A stretch of 6,399 nt of DNA, from positions 1 through 6,399 of the forward strand of contig JAUXHZ010000065.1 of the NCBI GenBank assembly GCA_030621255.1, in the 5' to 3' direction. The stretch is from Candidatus Latescibacterota bacterium. Its GTDB lineage: Bacteria > Krumholzibacteriota > Krumholzibacteriia > Krumholzibacteriales > WJIX01. The notes under the pieces were generated by a model that ran no database searches, was not told the DNA's origin, and saw only the letters and a program-made list of their open reading frames with translations. Numbering within the stretch: the first letter of the stretch is position 1; every line of letters starts with the position of its first letter. Below are positions 1-5,755 of this stretch, one piece after another. Position numbers and translations under genes: made by a program.

Positions 1-588
1 AAAACCGTTTTCACGAATCAGCTTGATACGCCGATTCGTATAACGGGTGTGGAGTGGGGAGAAAATACACACGATGCGCTGAAGAAAAAACTCGAAACAA
101 AACTTGAAGAGATCGGAAAAGGCAAAAAATACGCTATAACTTTTCAAGACAGGGAAAAGTTTGAACCGGGGAACTACGCCGGATTCCTGATACTTAAAAC
201 AGATTTTGAGGAAGTAAAAGAAAAGAAAATAAATGTAAGAGTGATGGTAAATGAAGAGGTGAGAGCCTATCCCAACAAATTGCTCCTACCGGAGATGTTG
301 ATTCCTGAAGGAACAACGAGAGGTTTCAGCAAGGTTGTAAAAATCGTGGCAACGAGGGGAGACTCCCTGAAGATTCTCAAGGTGGTTTCGAGCAGAGAAG
401 ATATAGTAACAAATATCAAAGAAATTAAACCCGGAAAGATGTTTCGCTGCAACCTTACTATCAGGCCGGAGAGCAAAATAGGAGAATATAGAGGGTATCT
501 GACATTCTTTACGAATTATACCGGTTATGAAGAAATTAAAGTTGAAGTTCTGGGAAGAGTAAGAGTGACTCCCGCTGCCGGGAAATAA
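1..588 (+). CDS. Partial DUF1573-like protein with tandem Ig-like domains (C-terminal part)
   Basis: The frame is open from the first base of the window to a TAA at 586-588, giving 195 visible residues; the true start lies upstream. A GTG at 49 is an internal codon, because the residues before it (TNQLDTPIRITGV) already read as a typical beta-strand of this fold. Two similar units of about 90 residues can be seen. Each has a lysine-rich strand, then a 'PG-x-Y-x-G-x-L' or 'IGEYRGYL' turn-strand, a 'T-D-F/T-N-Y' segment and a closing 'INVRVMV' or 'IKVEVLG' strand followed by VRAYP or VRVTP. This is the pattern of DUF1573/ASH-type Ig-like domains, which are usually exported. The Cys-Gly-Cys often found in DUF1573 is absent from the visible part. 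No enzyme motif is present, so a structural or binding role in the envelope is only inferred. It lies upstream of a thioredoxin-like gene on the same strand. Confidence 0.65.
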   Translation, partial: KTVFTNQLDTPIRITGVEWGENTHDALKKKLETKLEEIGKGKKYAITFQDREKFEPGNYAGFLILKTDFEEVKEKKINVRVMVNEEVRAYPNKLLLPEMLIPEGTTRGFSKVVKIVATRGDSLKILKVVSSREDIVTNIKEIKPGKMFRCNLTIRPESKIGEYRGYLTFFTNYTGYEEIKVEVLGRVRVTPAAGK

Positions 589-650
589 ATTGTATGCTGT
601 TGCCGCTTTGATATATTTCGGTTCACACGGATTCCACGAACTGATTTTCA

Positions 651-711
651 GCTTAAAGGGTTGTTTATGCTCTGTTTTAAGCATGAAGCGGCTCTTTTTG
701 CTAAAAAGGCC
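651..711 (+). repeat. Two short inverted repeats in the leader before the thioredoxin-like gene
   Basis: GCTTAAA at 651-657 pairs with TTTAAGC at 676-682 around an 18-nt loop. Just downstream, GGC-T-CTTTTT at 690-699 pairs with AAAAAGGCC at 703-711 around a 3-nt loop, giving nine base pairs with one bulged T. Neither stem is followed by a run of T, so neither is a standard intrinsic terminator on the plus strand. They may be leader RNA structure or chance pairing in AT-rich sequence. The rest of the 589-753 gap shows no coding character and no promoter that I can defend. Confidence 0.3.
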
Positions 712-741
712 ATCAAGCGTTGGCGCATCTTTGAATTTTGC

Positions 742-747
742 AAAGGA
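742..747 (+). promoter_or_regulatory. Ribosome binding site deciding the thioredoxin-like gene start
   Basis: AAAGGA sits six bases before the ATG at 754. It supports this start over the in-frame TTG at 661, which has no comparable site at the right distance. Confidence 0.65.
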
Positions 748-753
748 AATAAA

Positions 754-1698
754 ATGAACAAGAGAACAATTACCCAGCTGAAAGGCATTCTGATATTTGT
801 CGCGTTAGTTATATTGGCCTATCCAGGACTAACGTGGGCGAGCGCGGATTCCGACGCACAGCAGGAATTTAAGCAAATTGTAGAGGAAATAAGAAGCAAG
901 GGACGCTCGATGCAACCCCCGCAACTCATTATCTTTGCCGAAAAAAGACTGCTGAATTTTATAGAAAAATATCCTGATAGCCCGGAAGCGGTGCAGGCCA
1001 GAATGGGGATGGGGCAAATATATTCAAGTGTTGGAGAAAACGAAAAGGCTATAGCACAACTTGAGTTGCTGTTCAAAGAAGATGTAACTCTGTCCAAAGA
1101 TGAAAGAACCGGCGCCCGGGGGCTTTTGGCTAAGGCTTATCTTGAAAACCAGGATTTTGACAAATCTGAAGGCCTTTTAAAGAAAATAGTCGAAGAAACG
1201 GACAAATCCGACACAAAGCTACTCTTGGCGGTTCAAAATGAGCTGGAGAGAATTGAGACGCTTAAAAAACTTACAATTGGTTCCCCCGCGAGCGCTTTCC
1301 CCGAAACAACAAAGGGTATCTTGGGCGACAAGATATCGCTGAAAGATTTCAAGGGGAAGGTGGTTCTTATTGATTTCTGGGCAACCTGGTGTATGCCTTG
1401 CAAAATGGAAATGCCGAATGTAATCAGTGTTTATAATAAATATCACAAAGATGGCTTTGAAATTATAGCCATTTCGCTGGATAAGGACATTGAAAGCCTA
1501 AAGGCGTATGTTAAAGAAAGTGATATTCGCTGGGAGCAGATATTTGCGGGTGGCGGGACAAGCCCTCTGCCCCGGATTTATGCGGTACAATCTATTCCTT
1601 CCGCCTTTCTTCTTGGAAGAGACGGCAGGATAAGAGAAAAGAACTTAAGGGGAGAAGCGCTCGAAGAAACGGTAAAAAAATTGGTAAAGGAAAAATAG
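754..1698 (+). CDS. Exported TlpA/ResA-type thioredoxin-fold protein with N-terminal TPR-like region
   Basis: I chose the ATG at 754 (314 aa) because AAAGGA lies six bases upstream and because it places a clean signal peptide first: basic MNKR, a hydrophobic core at residues 10-27, and Ala-Ser-Ala at 29-31 as the likely signal peptidase site. An in-frame TTG at 661 would add 31 unlikely residues. Residues about 55-150 are helical and TPR-like ('FIEKYPDSPEAVQARMGMGQ', then two more helix pairs). The C-terminal domain, from about 175, is a thioredoxin fold of the redoxin/TlpA family: strand VVLIDFWA, active site W-C-M-P-C with Cys213 and Cys216, and a cis-proline candidate at Pro282 in 'SIPSAF'. 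The family acts outside the cytoplasm in thiol-disulfide exchange, typically reducing c-type cytochrome precursors or other secreted proteins; the exact partner here is unknown. A TPR-like region fused to TlpA suggests binding to a partner protein. The stop is TAG. It may be co-transcribed with the upstream Ig-like gene, but the 165-nt gap leaves this open. Confidence 0.88.
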   Translation: MNKRTITQLKGILIFVALVILAYPGLTWASADSDAQQEFKQIVEEIRSKGRSMQPPQLIIFAEKRLLNFIEKYPDSPEAVQARMGMGQIYSSVGENEKAIAQLELLFKEDVTLSKDERTGARGLLAKAYLENQDFDKSEGLLKKIVEETDKSDTKLLLAVQNELERIETLKKLTIGSPASAFPETTKGILGDKISLKDFKGKVVLIDFWATWCMPCKMEMPNVISVYNKYHKDGFEIIAISLDKDIESLKAYVKESDIRWEQIFAGGGTSPLPRIYAVQSIPSAFLLGRDGRIREKNLRGEALEETVKKLVKEK

Positions 1699-1719
1699 AA
1701 AAAAGCAAACCCGGCGATA

Positions 1720-1771
1720 TACTTAGCAAAAATCAGTGTAATTTCCTGGATAGGGTCCCTTTGCTAAAGTA
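1720..1771. repeat. Imperfect inverted repeat between convergent genes, possible terminator region
   Basis: TACTTAGCAAA (1720-1730) pairs with TTTGCTAAAGTA (1760-1771), giving 11 base pairs with one bulged A and a long 29-nt loop. It lies in the 92-nt gap between the convergent thioredoxin-like gene and iorB. On the minus strand a T-run follows about 16 nt further on (around 1698-1703). An alternative pairing uses the second AGCAAA copy at 1704-1709, which directly abuts that T-run. A transcription stop for iorB is plausible, but the loop is long and the stem AT-rich. Confidence 0.35.
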
Positions 1772-1790
1772 AATTGAAGGAAGGCTCACG

Positions 1791-2375
1791 CTAATTTTCA
1801 AATTTTCTTCCCTCGAGGAAGCCCTTTTTGTTAAGTTCTCCTGTTCCCTTTGGGGCCATTCGTTGAATAACTTCAATCCATTTCTCCTCTTCGAGATCGA
1901 GAAATTGAGAGAGCACCCCGAGCATAATAGTATTAACCAGCCTTGAATTACCGAGCTCTTTCGCTAATTCAAAGGCGTTAATAATTCTGGCGCCGGGATT
2001 TTTCTTTTTGATCTTGTCGGCGGGAGAATCGGGGTATGAGAATTTGCCGGTACTCACGATGGTGGGGATAATCTTCTGATTATTAACGATTGTTATACCA
2101 CTACTTTTGCATTGATGAGACCAACGCAGACCTTCCGCGAGTTCAAACGCGAGAACTGCATCAGCTTCACCATTTGGAATAAGTGGTGAAAAGACTTTTT
2201 CTCCGAAACGAACGTGACTGGTAACAACGCCGCCGCGCTGGGACATGCCATGAACTTCACTTTTTTTTGTGTCAAGATCGCTGGATTTGGCGACTTCAGA
2301 GAGAATCTCGCTCGCGAGGAGTACCCCTTGCCCTCCAACACCGACGATAAGAATGTTTGTAGTTCCCTTTTTCAT
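1791..2375 (-). CDS. iorB: Indolepyruvate ferredoxin oxidoreductase beta subunit
   Basis: This 194-aa protein has the usual length and signatures of the IorB/gamma-type subunit of 2-oxoacid:ferredoxin oxidoreductases: a glycine-rich GVGGQG at residues 12-17 and the family block SEVHGMSQRGG at 39-49, followed by a Rossmann-like domain. With IorA it forms the complex that oxidatively decarboxylates indolepyruvate, phenylpyruvate and related aryl 2-oxoacids to aryl-acetyl-CoA, CO2 and reduced ferredoxin in the cytoplasm. The ATG start at 2375 is supported by AAAGGTG (2387-2381) five bases upstream. It begins 23 nt after the iorA stop, so the two are almost certainly translated from one transcript. 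The stop is TAG. No odd residues were noticed. Confidence 0.92.
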   Translation of the reverse strand: MKKGTTNILIVGVGGQGVLLASEILSEVAKSSDLDTKKSEVHGMSQRGGVVTSHVRFGEKVFSPLIPNGEADAVLAFELAEGLRWSHQCKSSGITIVNNQKIIPTIVSTGKFSYPDSPADKIKKKNPGARIINAFELAKELGNSRLVNTIMLGVLSQFLDLEEEKWIEVIQRMAPKGTGELNKKGFLEGRKFEN

Positions 2376-2380
2376 TGCGG

Positions 2381-2387
2381 CACCTTT
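2381..2387 (-). promoter_or_regulatory. Ribosome binding site of iorB
   Basis: AAAGGTG on the minus strand, within the 23-nt iorA-iorB spacer and five bases before the iorB ATG. Confidence 0.6.
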
Positions 2388-2398
2388 CTTTTTCCTGT

Positions 2399-4171
2399 TT
2401 ATGATTTATCTTCAACGATTGCCTCTGCGGGGCATACCTTCGCGCAAATCCAGCATCCCGTACACATCGCGGGATCAATTACCGGAATAGGTTTCCCTTT
2501 ATCATTTGTTGCGCCGGAACCGGATATCGCCGGACATCCAACACTAAAACAAATTCCGCACGCGGTACATTTGTCAGTGTCAATCCTGAGAGGCGTATCT
2601 TTGATTTTTTTCGGAAACAACATGCAGGGCCTGTTGGTGATAACAACAGAGACAGTATCCCGGTCGACTTCCTCGCGGAGTATAGCATAAGTTTCATCTA
2701 TGTCGTATGGATCTACGATTTTTATGTGCTCAACCCCAAGGGCTTTACAAAGATCAGGCAGGTTAATCACGCTGGTGTCTTCGCCCATCAGGGTTTTTGA
2801 TGTAGAGGGGTTCTCCTGGCCGCCCGTCATGGCAGTTGTCCTGTTATCAGCAATAATTACTGTAATTGAGGATTTGTTATACACCGCGCTGGCGAGAGAG
2901 GTCATTCCACTATGGAAAAATGTGCTGTCTCCGATAATGGCGACAGCCTTCTTTTTGGTTTTCCCGGCTTTCTCAATGCCGATGGCATGACCAATAGATG
3001 CTCCCATGCACAGGCATGTGTCGATCTGGCTAAGCGGAGGCAGTGCGCCGAGAGTGTAACATCCGATATCACCTGTCGTAAAAACCTTAAGTTTACGCAG
3101 GACTACCATTATTCCTCTATGAGGGCAGCCGGCACACAGGACTGGCGGTCTGGGGAGTACCGTGTCTTTCGTTTCGACAGAAGCGGATTTATCAGCTTCC
3201 ATTACGCCGGCATCTTCAAATCCTTTCCTGACCAGGTCAACATTCAGTTCAAGCAAACTGGGAAAATATTTTTTCCCCTCAATTGCAACGCCCGCTACCT
3301 TTATCTCTTCTTCATAGAAAGGCTCAAGTTCTTCAACTACAAAAAGGTGTTCCACTTCGGACGCGAATTTTTTTATCTTGTTAATGGGCAACGGGTATCC
3401 CATACCCAATTTAAGAACGCTGGCTTCCGGAAAAGCATCTCTTGTATGTTGGTAGGCTATACTGCCCGTAACAACTCCTACCTTCCTGTCATTCCATATA
3501 ATTTTATTAAGTTTGGTTTCCTCGGCGTATTCTTTTAATTTCTTCAATCTCTCGATAATTATGGCGTGGCGTTTAATCGCGTGTGACGGAACCATGACAT
3601 ACTTTTCGATATTGCGTTCAAAACCGGAGTGATCTGCCGTTTCCCTCTTTCCTATCTGAACCAGTCCTTTGGAATGAGATATTCTGGTAGTTAATCTGAG
3701 CATAACAGGGGTATCAAATTTTTCGCTTATTTCAAAAGCGTACTTGACGAAATCTTTTGCTTCCTGACTATCGGAGGGTTCCAGGATGGGAATGGAGGCG
3801 AATTTACCGTAGTAGCGGTTATCCTGTTCGTTCTGTGAGGAATGCATACTGGGATCATCGGCGGTGACTATAATTAAACCTGCGCCTACTCCGGTATAGG
3901 ATAAAGTCATAAGAGGGTCGGCAGCCACATTAAGACCGACATGTTTCATTACAGCGATTGACCTGGCTCCTCCGTAACTTGCGCCCACGGCGGTTTCAAG
4001 CGCCACCTTCTCATTCGGCGCCCACTCCGAGTAGACATCTTCTTTAAAGAATGCGGCCATTACTTGCATGATCTCGGTGCTGGGAGTTCCGGGATAAGCT
4101 GAAGCAAATTCCCCGCCGTATTCGTAAAACCCGCGGGCGAGAGCTTCATTACCGGCAAGAAGCATTTCCAT
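2399..4171 (-). CDS. iorA: Indolepyruvate ferredoxin oxidoreductase alpha subunit
   Basis: This 590-aa protein is of normal IorA length and appears complete. Residues 1-170 form the N-terminal pyrimidine-binding domain, with the characteristic 'SAYPGTPSTEI' (24-34) and 'DDPSMHSSQNEQDNR' (105-119). Residues about 340-520 form the thiamine diphosphate domain: CAGCPHRG (346-353), GDIGCYTLG (367-375), GDST (414-417) and DNRTTAMTGGQ (442-452). The C-terminus carries two [4Fe-4S] sites: Cys535, 538, 541 and 546 (CxxCxxCxxxxCP, with four residues before the last Cys) and Cys570, 573, 576 and 580 (CxxCxxCxxxCP). It oxidises aryl 2-oxoacids made by transamination of Trp, Phe and Tyr, yielding aryl-acetyl-CoA and reduced ferredoxin in the cytoplasm; the enzyme is typical of anaerobes. 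The ATG at 4171 has a perfect AGGAGG eight bases upstream. It is the first gene of the iorA-iorB operon. No arylacetyl-CoA synthetase gene accompanies it in the window. Confidence 0.95.
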   Translation of the reverse strand: MEMLLAGNEALARGFYEYGGEFASAYPGTPSTEIMQVMAAFFKEDVYSEWAPNEKVALETAVGASYGGARSIAVMKHVGLNVAADPLMTLSYTGVGAGLIIVTADDPSMHSSQNEQDNRYYGKFASIPILEPSDSQEAKDFVKYAFEISEKFDTPVMLRLTTRISHSKGLVQIGKRETADHSGFERNIEKYVMVPSHAIKRHAIIIERLKKLKEYAEETKLNKIIWNDRKVGVVTGSIAYQHTRDAFPEASVLKLGMGYPLPINKIKKFASEVEHLFVVEELEPFYEEEIKVAGVAIEGKKYFPSLLELNVDLVRKGFEDAGVMEADKSASVETKDTVLPRPPVLCAGCPHRGIMVVLRKLKVFTTGDIGCYTLGALPPLSQIDTCLCMGASIGHAIGIEKAGKTKKKAVAIIGDSTFFHSGMTSLASAVYNKSSITVIIADNRTTAMTGGQENPSTSKTLMGEDTSVINLPDLCKALGVEHIKIVDPYDIDETYAILREEVDRDTVSVVITNRPCMLFPKKIKDTPLRIDTDKCTACGICFSVGCPAISGSGATNDKGKPIPVIDPAMCTGCWICAKVCPAEAIVEDKS

Positions 4172-4179
4172 ATTGGATT

Positions 4180-4185
4180 CCTCCT
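4180..4185 (-). promoter_or_regulatory. Strong ribosome binding site of iorA
   Basis: A consensus AGGAGG on the minus strand, eight bases before the iorA ATG. It is the strongest Shine-Dalgarno sequence noticed in the window and fixes the start. Confidence 0.8.
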
Positions 4186-4245
4186 GAAAGATTGAAATTA
4201 TTTAAAGTGTATATATAAATCGACTAAACGCAGTTTTCAGTGATT

Positions 4246-4274
4246 AACATACATTGGTTTGCAGAAAAACGCAA
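4246..4274 (-). promoter_or_regulatory. Weak candidate sigma70-type promoter for iorAB
   Basis: TTGCGT (4274-4269) and TATGTT (4251-4246) are separated by 17 bases on the minus strand, about 70-100 nt before the iorA ATG. The match is only partial, and the -35 element overlaps the T-run of the preceding terminator. The AT-rich stretch at 4190-4230 could equally hold the real promoter. A promoter somewhere in 4172-4300 is expected, since a terminator precedes iorA. Confidence 0.25.
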
Positions 4275-4302
4275 CCCTTGTTTATTGCCGGTAAAAAGGG
4301 TT
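4265..4302 (-). terminator. Factor-independent terminator after the membrane-protein gene
   Basis: On the minus strand AACCCTT (4302-4296) pairs perfectly with AAGGGTT (4279-4273) around a 16-nt loop, and a T5 run follows at 4269-4265. This fits an intrinsic terminator ending the barrel, exported-protein and membrane-protein unit and separating it from iorAB. The hairpin begins at the TAA (4303-4301) of the extended membrane-protein frame, not near its TGA at 4439, so the longer frame was probably the original gene end. The stem is short and the loop fairly long, which lowers confidence. Confidence 0.5.
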
Positions 4303-4438
4303 ATAGGATATTTTTCTTTAGAAAGCGTTTGTTTTGAATCAATCTGAAAGTGAAAAAAAGAAGGGTTACAATAACAAGCGAACCGCCTGAAAAAAGGATT
4401 GTTATTTTTTCCTGTCCGGAAGGGGAAATCTGGCAATT
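4301..4438 (-). pseudogene. In-frame continuation of the membrane-protein gene past its TGA
   Basis: After the TGA at 4441-4439 the same frame stays open for 45 codons to a TAA at 4303-4301. The predicted peptide has a polar stretch (SPSGQEK), one clear transmembrane helix ('ILFSGGSLVIVTLLFFTF') and a basic tail (RLIQNKRFLKKN), which is a textbook final membrane segment. The other two frames here give no such pattern. I infer that this was the gene's C-terminus, cut off by a nonsense change (for example from TGG or CGA) or by a sequencing error. Deliberate readthrough is possible but unsupported. Confidence 0.55.
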
Positions 4439-5281
4439 TCATGATGAAGGAAAGAGAGCAGGCAGAATAAGAATATAACTCTTTCGAAAAGCAATCCGTT
4501 CCTGAATGATTTTCCCCATAAGAAGAAAATATATTACAAAAGTAGGGGACATAAGCCTTTCGTTATTGGAGCCGAAAAGAGTACTTAGAAAGACCAGCAA
4601 TAAATACGCAAGAGCGTAAAGTCTTCCGGCAAAAAAATTGATAGTATATTTCCAATAGATGAAGGGAAGAAAGCTTAGTGGAATGAAGGGGTTGATAAAT
4701 AAGCCGTACCACACCATGGGGTATTGAATCTTTTTAGAGTAATGCAGGAAGGCTTCAAATAGATTAACCCCGCCTACGGGAGGGATTAGTGCTCTGAGCG
4801 CGAAAAAGGCTAAAAGAGCGGGCAGAATTACGGCGAGCGCTCTTTGCCGGTTCCTCTTTAGCTCTCTTTTTTCCGCGAGATAGATTATAAGGACCGGAAT
4901 CAGGATTATTGGAAGTTCAGCGGTAAGGACGCCCAGGAAAAGACATATGGCGAGTGTTTTCCACGCCGATCTTTTCATAGCAATGAAGAAAGATATTATG
5001 CACACAAAAGAGAGGGTGTCCTTTATCTGGAAGAAGTTCCAGACGGATGAGCCGAAGAGGTGTTTGTTTAGAGCGAAAAAGATAGTTGTAAGAGACGCGA
5101 TGCCGGGCGCGGCGGCGGCGATTGCTTGATAATAACACAGGTCGGTATTATGGTATTCTTCCGCTTGCCAGTTGATTTTCCCGTAAAAGAAGATAACAAT
5201 TATGGAGATCAGGATAACTAACGCCAACTGTTTCTGAGTGTCGCTTAAGATTATTGCCTCCCGGGATACCAGATTGTCCAA
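4439..5281 (-). CDS. Polytopic membrane protein, GT-C-like, possibly degraded
   Basis: The frame runs from a TTG at 5281 to a TGA at 4439 (280 aa). It is strongly hydrophobic, with likely membrane segments near residues 19-33, 87-101, 110-135, 147-163, 188-212, 222-236 and 246-259. Short polar motifs resemble uncharacterised GT-C-type membrane families: 'YHNTDLCYYQAIAAAAPG' (43-60), 'LGVLTAELPIILIPVLIIYL' (116-135) and 'FGSNNERLMSPTF' (236-248, the 'sDxxRL..P' theme). A glycosyltransferase role is inference only. Several things are odd. The start is a TTG directly after an in-frame TGA, without a good ribosome site, and overlaps the upstream gene by 31 nt. A GGGAGG at 5262-5257 has no standard start at the right distance; another TTG lies at 5227. 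The loop after APGIA joins a very short hydrophobic stretch, as if a segment were missing. The frame also continues past the TGA. It is the last gene of the barrel operon. Confidence 0.6.
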   Translation of the reverse strand: MDNLVSREAIILSDTQKQLALVILISIIVIFFYGKINWQAEEYHNTDLCYYQAIAAAAPGIASLTTIFFALNKHLFGSSVWNFFQIKDTLSFVCIISFFIAMKRSAWKTLAICLFLGVLTAELPIILIPVLIIYLAEKRELKRNRQRALAVILPALLAFFALRALIPPVGGVNLFEAFLHYSKKIQYPMVWYGLFINPFIPLSFLPFIYWKYTINFFAGRLYALAYLLLVFLSTLFGSNNERLMSPTFVIYFLLMGKIIQERIAFRKSYILILPALFPSS

Positions 5282-5754
5282 AGATCTTTGTCAGCTCGGC
5301 GGCAAGTTATAAAAAAGGCTCCGTAGCCTTCGGGCCTTTCAGCCGCCGCTTTATAACCGGCAAGTTCAGTGGCAAGGAGAAACTTTCTTACCTCTTCTAG
5401 GCGTTTCCCGCTTCCGGCTTCGATATCAAAAGAAATTCTGTAGGGGGGCCAGCAAGGGCCGCTTTTTACGTGTATAATATCTGATCGATTGAGAGTGACT
5501 ATGTCAAGAGAGTCTAGAAAAGTTGTCAGTTCAATGGATATCTGCCTGTATAGTTTCTTTCCATTGAACTCCAGCGACAGGACATCAATATGTGTATAGG
5601 ATTTGTTGACTGCCGGCGTGCCGTGTTGTTCCAAATTCATAATTATGGTGTCTGTTATACAGCCGCCAATCAGTTTTGGCGCATCTTTTTCAACTTGTCC
5701 CCGGCAAGTGAAAGCGGAAAAAGATATGAAAAGAAGTATCGCCGCACATTTCAT
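5251..5754 (-). CDS. Small exported protein of unknown function, possible lipoprotein
   Basis: A 167-aa protein starting at ATG 5754, with AGGAG (5769-5765) ten bases upstream inside the end of the barrel gene. The N-terminus (MKCAAILLFISFSAFTC) is a short signal peptide. Cys17 could be a lipidation site, but Ala-Phe-Thr-Cys is a poor lipobox, so plain Sec export is equally possible. The mature part looks alpha/beta: 'SYTHIDVLSLEFNGKKLYRQ' (52-71), 'PCWPPYRISFDI' (100-111), a helix around 118-139 and a C-terminal 'DLWTIWYPGR'. Cys32, Cys101 and Cys151 remain in the mature part. I do not recognise the family. The gene starts 1 nt after the stop of the barrel gene, so the two are translationally coupled and may act together at the cell envelope. 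Its end overlaps the proposed start of the membrane-protein gene. Confidence 0.7.
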   Translation of the reverse strand: MKCAAILLFISFSAFTCRGQVEKDAPKLIGGCITDTIIMNLEQHGTPAVNKSYTHIDVLSLEFNGKKLYRQISIELTTFLDSLDIVTLNRSDIIHVKSGPCWPPYRISFDIEAGSGKRLEEVRKFLLATELAGYKAAAERPEGYGAFFITCRRADKDLWTIWYPGRQ

Positions 5755-5755
5755 T

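Noticed and set aside
286..684. 132-residue minus-strand frame opposite the Ig-like gene
   Set aside because: It is antisense to a gene with clear repeat structure, and its peptide has no recognisable domain.
661..753. N-terminal extension of the thioredoxin-like protein from a TTG
   Set aside because: It would put 31 charged and Cys-containing residues before a good signal peptide, and the ATG at 754 has its own ribosome site.
2214..2690. Long plus-strand frame antisense to iorA and iorB
   Set aside because: It is opposite two well-recognised genes, has no family features, and follows from their codon pattern.
2912..3538. 208-residue plus-strand frame antisense to iorA
   Set aside because: It lies wholly opposite the iorA coding sequence, with an unconvincing composition.
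4380..4441. Selenocysteine insertion element after the TGA
   Set aside because: A weak stem can be drawn (TTTCC with GGAAA), but the apical loop lacks the expected GGTC-type motif. The residue would also sit in a polar loop of a membrane protein with no redox motif.
4224..4442. 72-residue minus-strand frame overlapping the TGA as ATGA, which could look like a coupled small gene
   Set aside because: Its peptide is rich in Phe, Asn and Lys without a fold or helix pattern and runs through the terminator. The same stretch in the membrane-protein frame gives a clean transmembrane helix, and no ribosome site supports the ATG.
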